64,000 nucleotides of DNA from Psoroptes ovis (GCA_002943765.1 PQWQ01000017.1:558001-622000); one strand, 5' to 3'; shown: positions 24,747 to 37,799, counted from the stretch's first letter. Translations and numbers: made by a program. The notes: generated by a model from the sequence alone, not told the origin.

Positions 24747-27700
24747 ATGGCAATTATTATTATGAATAATCGTTATTTAAATTTTTTATATTCATTATTA
24801 TTCATTCAATTATCATTGATTGAATATTCACACATGAAAGTTGCACCGAATGATGATAATGATATCGTTTTGACACGATCATCATCACAATCATCGCCAC
24901 CATCATCATATAAATCACCATATTCAATGATTAAACGTAAACCATTGGATAAAAGTAAATTAAAATATATTGAAATCGGTGGCCTATTCGCAATGAATGG
25001 TACAACTGGTTGGCTTGGTGGACAAGGCTGTTTACCGGCAGCAATGATGGCATTGGATGATGTCAATAATAATGATGACTTATTATCTGGTTATTATTTA
25101 AATATTACATGGAACAATAGTCAGGTAAATATGATTTAAATTGATACTAATTTGATTGATCGTTTCATATCTTTTGATCGGAAATCAGTGTGATCCAGGA
25201 TTAAGTTCAGCCGTATTATATGATTTAATATATACACCACCGAATAAAACATTAATTTTGGGCGGTTGTTCTATTGTTTGTTCGACGATAGCTGAAACAG
25301 CTAAAATGTATAATCTAATTGTTATTGGTTATGGTTCTAGTTCTCCGGCATTATCTGATCGTAAACGTTTTCCAACATTTTTTCGTACACATCCTTCGGC
25401 TACGATACATAATCCTACCCGGGTGAAATTATTTAAAAAATTTAAATGGACCAGAATCGCGATTATTATCGAAGCTGAAGAAGTATTCGTTACGGTAAGT
25501 GATTTTTTGTGGTTGTTTTCATTTCAATTAATCATTTTTCAATCATTTATTTGGCCAATCTCAGACTGGCAAAGATCTGGAGATAAAATGCAAAGAAGCT
25601 GACATTGAAATTGTTACACGTGTATCATTCTTGGATGATCCAACTGAAGCTGTGAAAAGTTTAGCACGACAAGATGCAAGAATTATTGTTGCAATGGCAT
25701 ACGGTGGTGCTGCACGTAAAATGATGTGTGAAGCATATAAAAATGGACTTTATGGTAAACAACATGTTTGGTTTTTGATCGGTTGGTATGAAGATAATTG
25801 GTTTCATCCATCATCGAGCATCAATTGTACAATGGAAGAAATGATGGCAGTAGTGGAGAAACATTTTACCACTGAAGCATTGATGCTCAATCAAGGACCA
25901 GAAATAACGATTGCCGGTATGACAGCTAAAGATTGGCTACAAGAATATCAAAAACAATTGCCAAAATATAAAGAATGGTTTCCACATGGAGAGAAACCAC
26001 AAGAAGGTTTTCAAGAAGCGCCATTAGCGTATGATGCAATTTGGGCCGTTGCATTTGCATTGAATCGTTCTATTGAACGTCTTAATGAACTGGGGATGTC
26101 ATTAGATGATTTTGATTATGAAAAGAAAGAAATAACCGATATAATCAAATCCGAATTACAACGTGTACAATTTTTAGGTGTTTCAGGTATTTGTTGTTAT
26201 TCTTTCTTCATCAGTTTTTGATGGATTCTTTCACTTAAATATTAATCAGGTGATGTTGCGTTCAACGACATTGGTGACCGTATTTCGTGGACATTGGTTG
26301 AACAAATGATCAATGGTACATATCATACATTAGGTTTTTATGATACAGCTACAGATAACCTAACATGGTATGATCGTGAAGAATGGTATATACCGAATCG
26401 TGTACCAAAAGATCGTACTGAAATTGTGCCAACATTAATGACCGTAAATCGTACATTATTCGTATCGATTAGTTTAGTTGCAATTATTGGCATATTGTTC
26501 GCGATTATTTTACTTTGTTTTAATTATAAATTTCGTAACAATAGGTTTGTAAATCAAATCATGGAGATTCATTGCATTATATCATTGAAACATTTTTTTG
26601 ATTTTCATTTTTCGTAGATTCATTCAAATGTCAAGTCCATCATCGAACAATATTATGCTCATCGGCTGCATCTTCTGTTTGATATCCATACAATTATTCG
26701 GCATCGATGGACAAGATATTGGCATCGATTATTTCGAATTAGTTTGTAATGTAAGTATTTGATTTTATTCGATTTTCAATCAATATTAATTGATTCTACC
26801 CAAAAGTCTCGAGCATTTTTCCTCTCGATTGGATTTTCACTGTTTTTCGGTGCTATGTTTGCGAAAATATGGACATGTCATGTATTGCATACACAAAATA
26901 AACGAAAAATAAATAATCAACAAAATTATTTGATAATAATTGTATTTTGCACACTGGATTTGATCATTCTGGTCATTTGGTATCTTTATGATCCTATGTC
27001 AAGACGTATGGAATATTTTCCATTAGAAGATCCTCCATCGACCATTGATGATGATGTTAAGGTAAATTTTTATTTTGAAAAATTTTTGTCTCATTTAATT
27101 TATACGATTACTCCCACCAAATCTAGTTTCAACCATTATTAGAACATTGTGAAGCAAGTTTGATCTGGTATGGTATATTGTATGGCTACAAGGGTTTAGT
27201 ATTGTTTTTTGGCCTATTCTTATCATATGAAACGCGAAGTGCAAAACTGAAACAAATCAATGATTCACGTTTAGTCGCCATGAGTATTTATAATGTTGTT
27301 GTATGTATTTGATGAATTAAAATTTTGAAAAAATATTCATAAGTTATCTAATCCAATTCAGATTTTATGTCTAATAACTGGACCTGTATCATTAGTAATT
27401 GATAATCAAGTAAATTCACATTTTGCATTCATCGGTCTCACAATAATATTCTGTTGCATATTATCAATGGCATTGATATTTGTACCGAAAATTGTTACCA
27501 TTACACAATATCGACAAAATTTAGGACATAATATTAATAGCACATTCAATGAAACAATGACAACAAAAGAAGAAGAGGAACGTTTTATTAAATTGAATAG
27601 TGAAAATGATGAATTGAAAGCAAAAATAGCTGAAAAAGAAAAACAAATTGATGAAGTTAAGAAAAAAATTGAACAATTAACCAGAGAACAAATGGAACGT

Positions 27701-27988
27701 AAACGTTTATATGAAGATAATTTAAATTTTCATAAAAATTCAATCAATGATAATAGACAACAATCAAAAACAATGATGAAAAAAGCTGTACGAATACAGG
27801 AACCAGAAATTGTTGATTATGATTTGCAACAACCATTGAATGATGATGAATTGCAACAACAACAACAACAAATGTCAAACGATATAAATAATGATGTGAC
27901 AAGTGATTCAGGCTTTCAAACATCAATTGTAGCAACAAGAACAATGTCAAAAATGTCTGAAAATGAATTTAGTGAATCATATTTGTAG
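24747..27988 (+). CDS. GABA-B-R1: Metabotropic GABA-B receptor subunit 1
   Basis: Class C GPCR, the GABA-binding subunit of the obligate GABA-B heterodimer. Eight exons: 24747-25124, 25189-25494, 25565-26186, 26250-26544, 26618-26750, 26807-27061, 27127-27300 and 27362-27988. All introns are 56-73 bp and the product is 929 residues. A hydrophobic leader (LNFLYSLLFIQLSLI) precedes the Venus-flytrap domain. GGCS and GYGSSSPALSDRKRFPTFFR, WFLIGWYEDNW and GFQEAPLAYDAIWA carry the conserved Ser, Tyr, Glu and Asp that contact GABA in subunit 1. Seven membrane segments follow, then a cytoplasmic coiled coil (LNSENDELKAKIAEKEKQIDEV). Sequence wording matches subunit 1 better than subunit 2. No Sushi domains are present, so it is of the short GABBR1b type. 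The C-tail has a short poly-Q run. Confidence 0.96.
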
Positions 27989-28000
27989 ACTGCTTAAATA

Positions 28001-28165
28001 TTAACCCTTAGTGGTCGGCAACTATTTTGGTTGTATGAGCCAGCAGCTCGAAGCGATTTTATAAATACACTGAGTGACTTACATCTGGTGCCAGAAGGCA
28101 CCAGTCGTACTGCAGCTTAAAAAGTTATGGCGAGTGAGACTCGCCATCCGACCACTAAGGGTTAA
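28001..28165. mobile_element. TTAA-flanked piggyBac-like MITE
   Basis: A 157-bp element (28005-28161) lies between duplicated TTAA tetranucleotides, with perfect 14-bp terminal inverted repeats CCCTTAGTGGTCGG. TTAA target sites and CCC/GGG ends are the signature of piggyBac-type transposition. Two internal hairpins are strong: 28085-28104 and 28127-28147. It has no coding capacity. It sits only 12 bp after the GABA-B-R1 stop codon and is therefore probably transcribed in its 3' UTR. It shares AGCCAGCAGCTCGA with the element at 40208-40355 in opposite orientation. Confidence 0.88.
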
Positions 28166-28266
28166 TTATTATGATCATCATTTATCTATTTATTTATGAA
28201 GCAAATTTAGTGAAGAAAAATTTCAATTGTAAATAATAATAAATAATTATTGAAAAAAAAAGAAAA

Positions 28267-29223
28267 TCAAAGATTTTGAAAATTTTTCATCGAATCTAAT
28301 AGATCAAGAAGTAAAAATATTGGTGTAAGATATTCTTTTTTATTAATCACTTTTAATGTGGCCGCATCTTTAATCGGTGGTTGTGGACCAAGTTTTTCAC
28401 ATTGATCAGTTTGTTCATCAAAATCACCGCAAACATAGTTGACAAAATTACCTAATAAACCACGAATAGTATCCATAATTAATTCATCATTATTATCTTT
28501 GGTACAATGTATTTGATCCAAGACATTACGAGCACAATTCATACTATCGACATAATTACTAAGGTGATGAACGAATAAATCAATCAATTAATCAAAATAC
28601 AAACAATTTAACATAAGTACATACCAACATGAATATTTAATTTTATCTTTATCATTTTCCAATACAATCAATTGTTTAGTTTTATTCATAAAATCATTGA
28701 TACAATGTTCAGCTTTGCTGATATGTTTATTGAAACAAGGAGCGATTGATAATAGTTTTGTTAAACGTTTTGAATTTTGTTTATTGTTTTGATTATTACG
28801 GCAATAAATTTTAATATTTTGTTTCAATGTATATACCAAAATTTTAGACAGATCATTTGATTGTTTAGTGAAACATTGTTGAAAAAATTGTTCACTTTCT
28901 TGAACGATGGCGATGGTTTCCCTGAAGGGAAAATTGATTAATTTGAATAAAATTAATGAAAATTTTGGATCTGAGTTCTGATTTTAAAGCACTTACTTGC
29001 AATATTGTTGGGTTTGTTGTAAATTTTCAGGCATTTTCCGTGCATATTTACCAATAGGCATCATTTTTGCAATTTTTAATTCAATTTTTTTCAAATTATT
29101 TTCCGTACATTTACGATTATTTTTTAATAAATATGATGCATTTGATTCAGTTAATTGTATGTTTAATGATAATAATGATATAACGATGATGAATAGGATC
29201 GATTGGAATGATTTTGAATTCAT
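28267..29223 (-). CDS. Small secreted 12-cysteine protein (tentatively DUF1397 / 27-kDa hemolymph glycoprotein-like)
   Basis: Three exons, 29223-28997, 28921-28625 and 28558-28267, with introns of 75 and 66 bp, give 271 residues. The first 30 residues (KSFQSILFIIVISLLSLNIQL) form a clear signal peptide. The mature part is largely helical and basic and has 12 cysteines (including one CC pair), an even number suited to six disulfides. C-terminal wording LLGNFVNYVCGDFDEQTDQC resembles the end of insect 27-kDa hemolymph glycoproteins (DUF1397), but similarity judged by eye is weak. It could be a mite-specific secreted family. There are no membrane segments beyond the signal. It is tail-to-tail with GABA-B-R1, with the MITE between. 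Confidence 0.75.
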
Positions 29224-30411
29224 TTTTCTCCTGGATCTATTTGAGTATTTGAATCAGGGTTTAAATTGATATTAGGGATGTTTGATATTAGCAATATTTG
29301 ATATGATTTGAATTGGATTGAATCAAAGTGTTGAAGTCAAAATAATTCAAAGATTGCCAATAAATCTTGAAGATTGATCAAAAATTTCATCAAAAACATG
29401 AACATTGAATATTGAATGATCACCTTGGTGCATGATTTTCCATGGCTATTTATTTGAAATTTGAAATCGACAGAAAAAAAATTCTGATAAATTAATAAAT
29501 AAACAAACAAACAAAAATGAACAAAATAAACAAGATTTTCATAGAATTTGAATGTTGATAATGATGGTGGTGATGATAAGAGAAATTCAGAACGAAGAAT
29601 GTTGTTTTGGCCTTCGTCGATGTTCATATGAAAACATCACGACAAACGATTCGTTGGATGCCATTTGAAGAGATTGCAAATAGTCAAATCAATCATACAT
29701 CATTTGAATTACTTCGAACGTCATCATCATCAACATCATTTAAAATGAAATTATCTTTAAGCCATCAAATTTTTCAAGAAAAAAAAATGTCAAGCAACTT
29801 TGAATTCATTACCCTTTTACTTCAATGATCGATGATAGATGTTGTTTGATTGTCAAACATCGATTGCGAATTGTACCCTCTTGAACCCTTAACCTGAAGA
29901 TCGAGATGATAATTTTTTTTTTGATAATTTCGAATGGTCATTGAATCGATTGAGAATCACTGGATTTTGGATGAAAACACTCTGTATCTCGTATCGAATT
30001 GAATTCATAAACATTTCTGTTGAATTTAATTTGATATTCAATATTTATATTTTTATCATGTTTCTATAAATAGAAACAAAATCAAATTTGATTAATTAAT
30101 CAAACATACCTTCGAATCTAATTTTAAATTGGAATTATTTTCGAATTTAATCGAAAAACATTTCGCCGGAATTTACCTTGATTAATGGTGATAGCCGTGA
30201 TAAGGATCGTGGTGTTTATGGTTATGATGATGATGTCAATGAATTTTTGTCCATTGATTTCGTTTCGATTGTTGATATTTTAAATTGAACTCTAAATTAA
30301 TTACGAAGAATTAAGAAAAATTCCCAAGTATTTTTCGATATAAAAAAACAAAATTTCCAAATCATAATAAATGTGGAAACCAAATCAAAACCAAATCAAT
30401 AAATAAATATT
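29224..30411. other. 1.2-kb non-coding gap
   Basis: This is the upstream region of the secreted-protein gene and of the orphan ORF at 30412. It is AT-rich, with no convincing exon, repeat family or RNA gene. Confidence 0.5.
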
Positions 30412-31497
30412 ATGGAAAAACAAAATCAAAGACAAAATACTATTGATAATGATAATGATGATCATGAAGACGATGATGATGATGACAATAATTTTAATGA
30501 TATTATTGAAACAACAATAGCAACAACAACAACAATGATTGAAAAGAAAAATTATTACCAACAACCTAAGAATAGATATAGACCAGTATCATCATATAAT
30601 AATTATAATAATAATGATCAATTACCTGATTATGGTACAACATCAAATCATCATCATCCTATTCTAAAACATATACCATCCGTGCTGAATCCATTAGATT
30701 TATGGTTGAAACATAATAAATACATTTCAAATGAATTACTCGACAATATATTTCTGTTTGGACAATTACAACGACGTAAACAGCAACAATTGATGTTATC
30801 ACCAACATCGATTGATAATAAAAGTCAATCAAAAAATCGTTCAAAGGTTAAGAATAAACCTTTGAATAAACCATCGACCATCGATGGAATCAACGATCAT
30901 AAACATGGTAAAACAATCGATTCATCATATCGGCAACGTCGTCGAGCTGCTACTACAACAGCCGATGATGATTCAAGTCGTTCAAGTCAAAGTTCCCGTA
31001 AACCTACCAAATATTCCTCAAAACGAAATCAAAAAATCGAATCCTTGAAAACACCATCGATGACATCGTTGACCGTAACATCGATGGTAGCAAATTTTCG
31101 TAAAATTAACAACAAATATACATCAACCATTGCCGATAACGATGATGTTGATCATCAAGATGATAATCAACAAATATCAACAATGGTAGACAATGTTAAA
31201 AGGTTGAAAATTATTGATAATTTTCTTAGAAGAAAAAGGCAACCAAAACGAAGACCTGTCGGCGATTCTACATCGAATGCATGGCGGCGGCCTAATGATG
31301 TAAGCTTGAAACAACATCGATCAACGATAAATGAGGATTCATCATCGGTTCGATTGGCGGCTAAACAACAGCGGCCAAAGCAGCGACTTGGCCAACCGAA
31401 AATAGCCAAACAACAACTCGTTAAACAACGACAACAAGAACAAATTTATCCCGATTCATTGCTACGAAAGATTGAAAAATTTTTAAATAATCTTTAA
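30412..31497 (+). CDS. Orphan low-complexity basic protein
   Basis: One uninterrupted 361-codon frame that I do not recognise. The N-terminus is an acidic Asp/Asn run and a Thr-rich patch. A more ordinary segment follows (ILKHIPSVLNPLDLWLKH, then ISNELLDNIFLFGQLQRRKQQQ). The remainder is Arg/Lys/Ser/Gln-rich with two further short amphipathic pieces, VKRLKIIDNFLRRKR and LLRKIEKFLNNL at the extreme C-terminus. No signal peptide or membrane segment is present. The length without a stop in AT-rich DNA, codon-like composition and tight tail-to-tail packing with DIMT1 (70 bp) favour a real gene. It is probably nuclear judging by its charge, but no function can be assigned. Confidence 0.6.
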   Translation: MEKQNQRQNTIDNDNDDHEDDDDDDNNFNDIIETTIATTTTMIEKKNYYQQPKNRYRPVSSYNNYNNNDQLPDYGTTSNHHHPILKHIPSVLNPLDLWLKHNKYISNELLDNIFLFGQLQRRKQQQLMLSPTSIDNKSQSKNRSKVKNKPLNKPSTIDGINDHKHGKTIDSSYRQRRRAATTTADDDSSRSSQSSRKPTKYSSKRNQKIESLKTPSMTSLTVTSMVANFRKINNKYTSTIADNDDVDHQDDNQQISTMVDNVKRLKIIDNFLRRKRQPKRRPVGDSTSNAWRRPNDVSLKQHRSTINEDSSSVRLAAKQQRPKQRLGQPKIAKQQLVKQRQQEQIYPDSLLRKIEKFLNNL

Positions 31498-31567
31498 TTC
31501 AATATAATACAAGAACGTCACGTAATATCAACAACAAAACACCAATAATGACCACCATTGATCTGTC

Positions 31568-32543
31568 TTAAGAAAAATGTAAATCATATTTATTGAATGT
31601 ACATAATAATAATAGAAAATCATCAATATCCATTGAACGTGCACGTTTTTGGCTGAAATTAATTTCATCCAAAATCGTGGTAATTTTAGCTTTGATATCG
31701 AAATTATCATCAATTCGTATATTATTCATTGAACAATGTATTTGATAATTATGTTTGAGCATATTCATCGCTGATGTTTGATGAAATAAACTTGATAATG
31801 TTTTATTTTTACGGAGAAAACAAATCCTGAGCATACCATCCCATTCTTTGTAATTAATATTTGGTGTCGGTTGTATTGGTTCTAATCGAATGACGGATGA
31901 TTCAACTTTTGGTGGTGGACGAAAATTATTGCGGCCAATTTTCATTATAAGATCAACACGTGATAATAATTGGGTATTTACTGATAATCGACAATACAAT
32001 TTATCACCTGGACGTGCAACTAATCGTTGAGCGAATTCACGTTGAAACATTAATATTGCACAACGAAATAATGGTCGATGTAGTAATAGCTTAAATATGA
32101 ATGGTGATGATATTTGATATGGAAGATTTGCAACACAAACATCGAAATATGGTAAATCTTTACGTAGAACATCACCGACAATTAATTTCAATTTCGATTG
32201 TAGCGGATGATTTTGTAAACGTTTCTGCAGTTCAGCCGCAAGACGTGGATCAATTTCACATGCGAATACTTGTTTAGCTTTTTCCAACAATTTCATCGTC
32301 ATATTACCGGTACCGGGGCCAACTTCCAGTACGATGTCGCTGGGTCTTATTGCGGCCTAATTTTCAGCGAAAATCAATTAATTAATCATCCAAAATCATC
32401 AATTATCTTACCTTTTCGACCATACTGGTGACTACCAACGGATTCTTCAATATATGTTGACCTAATGTTTTATTGAATTTTATTCCTTGCTTTTGAACAG
32501 CATTCGCGGTGGTGGATTTTTTCGATGATTTCATTTTGGACAT
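31568..32543 (-). CDS. DIMT1: 18S rRNA N6,N6-dimethyladenosine transferase (DIMT1/Dim1)
   Basis: KsgA/Dim1-family enzyme that dimethylates two adjacent adenosines near the 3' end of 18S rRNA and is needed for small-subunit maturation in the nucleolus. Two exons, 32543-32412 and 32356-31568, with a 55-bp intron (32357-32411, GTAAGA...TTAG), give 306 residues. Human DIMT1 has 313. The leader FNKTLGQHILKNPLVV is followed by SAM motif I EVGPGTGNMT, the acidic EIDPR, VGDVL, and the catalytic motif IV NLPYQISSPFIFKLL. FRPPPKVESSVIRLEP and the C-terminal subdomain MLRICFLRKNKTLSSLF are also typical. The intron interrupts the SAM-binding domain just before motif I. It is head-to-head with Nup155. Confidence 0.97.
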
Positions 32544-32831
32544 TTTTGACGATAAAATCAAATTAAATTAGTAAAAATCAAGAAAATTGGCCGAAAAACA
32601 AGAAAAACTGGTCAAAATTTGAAAACACGTGTGGCAATGTTTACGCTTTTCATTTCGAGTCGTCCTTTATGAATTGCCCATTTTCTTTGAAAATCTCACA
32701 TTTTTTGCGGCCGTTTTTTCTGTTTTTTGAACAAAAAAAAAAAAAAAAAAAATCAATCAATCAATTCATTCATTTGAAAGATTTCATGTACTTACATTCA
32801 ATTTATGTCTAGTTTCTTTGCATAAAAAATT
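32544..32831. promoter_or_regulatory. Divergent promoter region DIMT1 / Nup155
   Basis: 288 bp between two diverging ATGs. It contains an E-box CACGTG (32626-32631, in AACACGTGTGG) and a poly-A run (32730-32750). Bidirectional promoter function is inferred from spacing. Confidence 0.5.
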
Positions 32832-35800
32832 ATGATATTAGATTCACCAATGCCTACGATTGCATATGATCATGATATCAATGATAGTTTACTGATTGGC
32901 AGCATGAATAGTGGAAATATTGGCGCCAATCCTATCATTGCCAATCCAAATATTGCACAATCATCGTTCGCTCAGCAGCAACCAATCGATGAATCTATGC
33001 AAGTTGGCAGTAATACAATGATGATACCGCAACAGCAACCACAACCCCAACAACAACAATTCATTGATAATAATAACATTGTTGGAAATCTTGATCTTAC
33101 AACCAATTATGTTGATCTGTTTCTTCAAACTGATTCATTTTTTCCACAATTAACTGATTTACTCAAAGTATCACCTGGTAAGCTTCTTGAATCGTTATTT
33201 TGGTGCTGGAATTCTAATTCATTTCTTACTCTGATCAAGGATTCGTATCCATATCTGGTCGCCGAGATTATGATTATCCGAATCTGGATGAATATGGTAA
33301 TTCATTGAAAACGCTGTCACAATTTGTTGGCCTTAAGACGATACCGTTGCCCAAGTTGTTGATTGAGCAGTTTGGACGTGAGTTTTTTTGAAAATTTCTC
33401 CAGTTTTGGATTTCGTTATTGTAATTCTGTATTTTCTTTTAAAAACAGAAATGGTACAACGATGTGAAATGGGAATATTCACCGAAATCGGTCGTGCATG
33501 GCTTGCTATCGATACAAATGTTTATCTTTGGAAATATGATACCGGCACCGATGTCGCTTACTATGATTCATTATCACGTATGATATTGAAGGTGAAATTG
33601 GTCAAACCAAAACAAGGTGTACTTAAATCACATATAAAATATTTATTAATATTAGTAACTTATACTGAAATATTGCTATTGGGTATTACATTTAATGAAT
33701 CGAATAATGATGATGATGATGACAACGATGAAGATAATAATGATAAATTAGGTGATATATTTGTAATGCCAGAACCATTATTTACCATATCGACTGATAA
33801 TATTGAAATAAAAATTATCGAATCAACCGATGATGGACGAATATTTTATGGTGGTAATGATGGATCATTATATGAAATAAATTATTATTGTGATAATAGT
33901 TGGTTTAATAATGGTTATTATTGTTATAAAATTAATCATACCCAAAGTACATTATCATTTTTGATACCGAAAATATTGAAAAATTCGCGACAAGTCCCTA
34001 TAAAACAAATTGAAATTGATAAATCAAGAAATATTTTGTACACATTGAATGATGATGGTGATATTGAAGTATATGATTTAGGTGTTTATAATACTGATGC
34101 TAATGATAAACCATCCACAACCGCACAACGTATTTGCCAAAAATCATCATCATCAATAACACGTGAAGCTATCAATGCAGCATCATCAATAGATGAAGTG
34201 AATTTCAAATCAATCGTATCGATTAATTCGATTGAAGAATGTGAATCAATCTATATTAATTTGGTCGCTGTAACACGTACAGGTGTACGTTTATATTTTA
34301 CCGCAACATCATTGAATGCACCTGAACAACGGCCATTTGGTTTGACATTGTTACACATACGTTTACCGCCTGGTTTTTCAGCATCATCTCAACATAATCG
34401 ACCAACATCAGTACAACAAACATATTATAAAAAAGGAAATTTTATATTCATTTCATATCAAACAGATAATAAGGATACATTGTGGGCATTGAGTTCTGAT
34501 TCATTTTCATATCGACAAGAATTGAGTGAATTGTATACAATTATACCGTTGAAAACACGAATATGGTCAATGTCAGAAGAAGTAGCAAATATTGAATATA
34601 AACCATATCAAAGTTTAACCGTTAAGAATAAAACCTTTGCATTGGAAACACCATCAATCGTTATGCAACATATTGAAATGCCAAAAAAATTTATATTCCT
34701 AACAACACAAGGTGTTATAATTGGCTATAAACCGCGATTAATTGATCAATTACGGCAATTATTGATCGAAAATCAAGGTTATGATAATGATTCGGTGAAA
34801 TCATTTTTCCATCTCCATAATTGTACATTTCAATCGAATGCATGTGTATTCGCATTGATATTGGCATGTGATTCACAACCCGTCGGTGATGAGAAGATAA
34901 TCGAATGGGCAACATCGGCATTTTTTCATTATGGTTCAAATATTATCACTAATAATTATAATCAACCACAACAACAGCTCGCTACATCAACACCATTCAT
35001 ATCGACACCGATACAAAATAATCCAAAAATAATGATTGGCGCCCACAATACTAGTTTACCAAGTCCAGTAATACGTACCACAGCATCGAATGATGCTACA
35101 CCACCATTTCTGAACAAGACATTTAATCGTTTTGATCATCAAACACCAACAAGTGCTTATGGACAACAACAAATGCAGCAGCAGCAACCACAGATACAAG
35201 CACAACAATACGCTCATCAATATCCATTGCAAAATTATTCACCAAAATGTCGTGGTTTATTCATTTATTTTTCTCGAATAATACGACCAATATGGAATTT
35301 GAAATGTTTATCAATTACAATGGCAACAAAAGTAGAAGATGATGGTGATGATAAAAATAATGCCCAGCCAAAAGAAATTCTGACAAGTAATATATCGATT
35401 GATGAAATCAAAATTTATATTCAACGATTAACATCTTTGTATAATTTTCTCAAAAATAATATGAAATTTTCATCAATGATTGATCAATGTTTACTCATGA
35501 ATGAACCATCATCAACCATGAATCAACCACAACAGCAACAAATTGTTGAAAAACAATTAATCTTTAATCTTTTCAAGCTAATCGAACATTGTTTAGAAGT
35601 ATTAAATTTATGGAAATTATTATTAATTCATCAATTTCATGTAATCATTATGAATTATATGACCAAAGAAAAACAAGCACAATTGATTAAATTAAATTTC
35701 AAAGAGCTGATTGTTTATGGCAGTGAAATGACAACCCATTTGGCCAGTGCATTGGTTCAACGTTTTATTGAAGATCATTCAACAACGGATATTATTAATC

Positions 35801-37799
35801 GCCGTCTACAAGATGTTTGTCCATCAATATATAAAAATGAAAATGCATTACATGCAAAAGTACATGAAATGATATTGAAATCGAAAATAATTGAAAATGA
35901 AAATGATAGACAAATATTGTTGGAAAATGCATTGAAATTATGTAAAAAAATTGGTCCAAGAATTAATCTCTATACAATTTGTGAGCTGTTTCAATCAATT
36001 AATTGGTATGAAGCTATTGTTGATATTTGTCTACAAACAAGTCAACAACGTGATCCACAATCATTATCACTACATTATTATAAAAATCGTGATAAAATCG
36101 ATATGAATAATGATTATTGTTATAATCAGCCAACAACAACAACAACAAATAATAATCCAAATAATCAAATTTTAAATATTAAACAAATTTATGAATCACG
36201 TTGTGAATGTTATCGTTTATTGTTAGACATTTATGGCCGACTTATACAACAAAGTAAATCATTGCTTAGTCCTCGAACATCATCAACAACAACAGCCACT
36301 AATGAATTGACACCAGATGATGCAAAAAAATATGCACAAATCATATTCAATATGGCAACCAAATCGGATGATGAATTATTTCATTATACATTGTATAATT
36401 GGCTTTATGAACATAATCAAATGGATAAATTATTGGAAATAAAATCCAAATATTTAGAACAATATCTCAAAGATAAAACAACAAATAATAATGAAAATGA
36501 AACAGAAAATGATTCAATAGCGCTGATGGATTTCTTATGGCTTTACTATGAACGTAATGGACATTTTAATGCAGCTGCTGAAATATTAACAAAATTAGCT
36601 GAATTGAATTCAAATGAAATTCCGCTAATAAAACGTATCGAATATTTAAGTCGTGCTATTGTTTGTATGAAAAGCATTGATACAAGATTAATACATTTAT
36701 CATCAACGAGTTCAGCACAAACATTATCAACAACATATGGTTCAGCTGGTGAATTTCTGCATATTCTCGAAGAAAAAATTGAAGTAGCACGTATACAATT
36801 ATTAATAATGAATTCATTAGAAAAGCTAAAACCATCATCATCATCATCAACAACACATTATGATGAAGCAATTAAATGTTTAAATAATCGTTTGCTTAAT
36901 GTAACCGTTCTTTATTCAGAATTTGCTGAACCATTTCATTTATATGAATGTCAACTTAAAATATTACATTGTGCTGGACATGATGATATTAGTTTAATTG
37001 AAAATATTTGGAAACAAATTCTCGAACAAGAATTACGACAAATACGGTTGATGGGGGTTGATCAACAAACACGGCAAACATTGTTGCGTAATAAAATCAA
37101 AGAACTGGGACAATTGTATAAGAATACGGAGAAATTTTTCCCGTTAGGTAAGTTCAATCTATTAAATATTTGAATTTGAATATGAAATTAATCGAGTTTT
37201 GTTTATTTTATCTCATTCGAACAGAGCTTATCATAACCATAATTGAATCATCAAATCAATCAATGAAAACATCATCATCATCGACAACACCAATGATGAA
37301 CAATGAATCATATTGGTTTGCTGAAACATTATTAAATGATTTAAAAATACCCCTAATTGATTTATATGAGATATATCATAAAATATATAAATCAAAATTA
37401 AATTATACAAAATCAATACAAACAATCGTTGGTGGTCAATCAACTCATCAGCTATCATTGGATCCAATCAAACTGTTGGAGATATTAATTTATTTGATAA
37501 ATCAATTGGATAATTGTCATATTATGGACAGGTAAATGATTAATGATTCGATTTTATTTATTTAAACTGATTTTGACCTTCCCTTTTTTTGTCTCTTCAA
37601 TACTCATTACAATGTGTACAGGCAATATTTTGCTACAAAAGCATTGGATTTAATCTCTGGCTATTTAAATGATTTATTATTGCTAACAACCAGCGATGAT
37701 ATTGGTGATGATAATAATGAATCGAATGATAAAAAATTGTTGAAATTACGTTCGGAATTGAATCGTACAAAATTATATTTACAACGAACATTTCGTTAA
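32832..37799 (+). CDS. Nup155: Nuclear pore complex protein Nup155 (Nup154/Nup170 family)
   Basis: Inner-ring scaffold nucleoporin. Five exons: 32832-33177, 33240-33377, 33449-37147, 37225-37531 and 37622-37799. Introns are 62, 71, 77 and 90 bp. The product is 1555 residues; human has 1391, and the excess is Gln/Asn-rich inserts. N-terminal beta-propeller landmarks are VPLPxLxEQFG-like LPKLLIEQFG, CEMGIFTEIGRAWLAID, DGRIFYGGNDGSLYE, RNILYTLNDDGDIEVYDLG, GVRLYFTAT and IRLPPGFSASS. The alpha-solenoid includes RGLFIYFSRI, LWKLLLIHQF, DPQSLSLHYYKN, DELFHYTLYNWL, FLWLYYERNGHFNAAAEIL and RIEYLSRAI. The last exon encodes ALDLISGYLNDL. Exon 3 is 3.7 kb and carries most of the protein. Confidence 0.97.
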
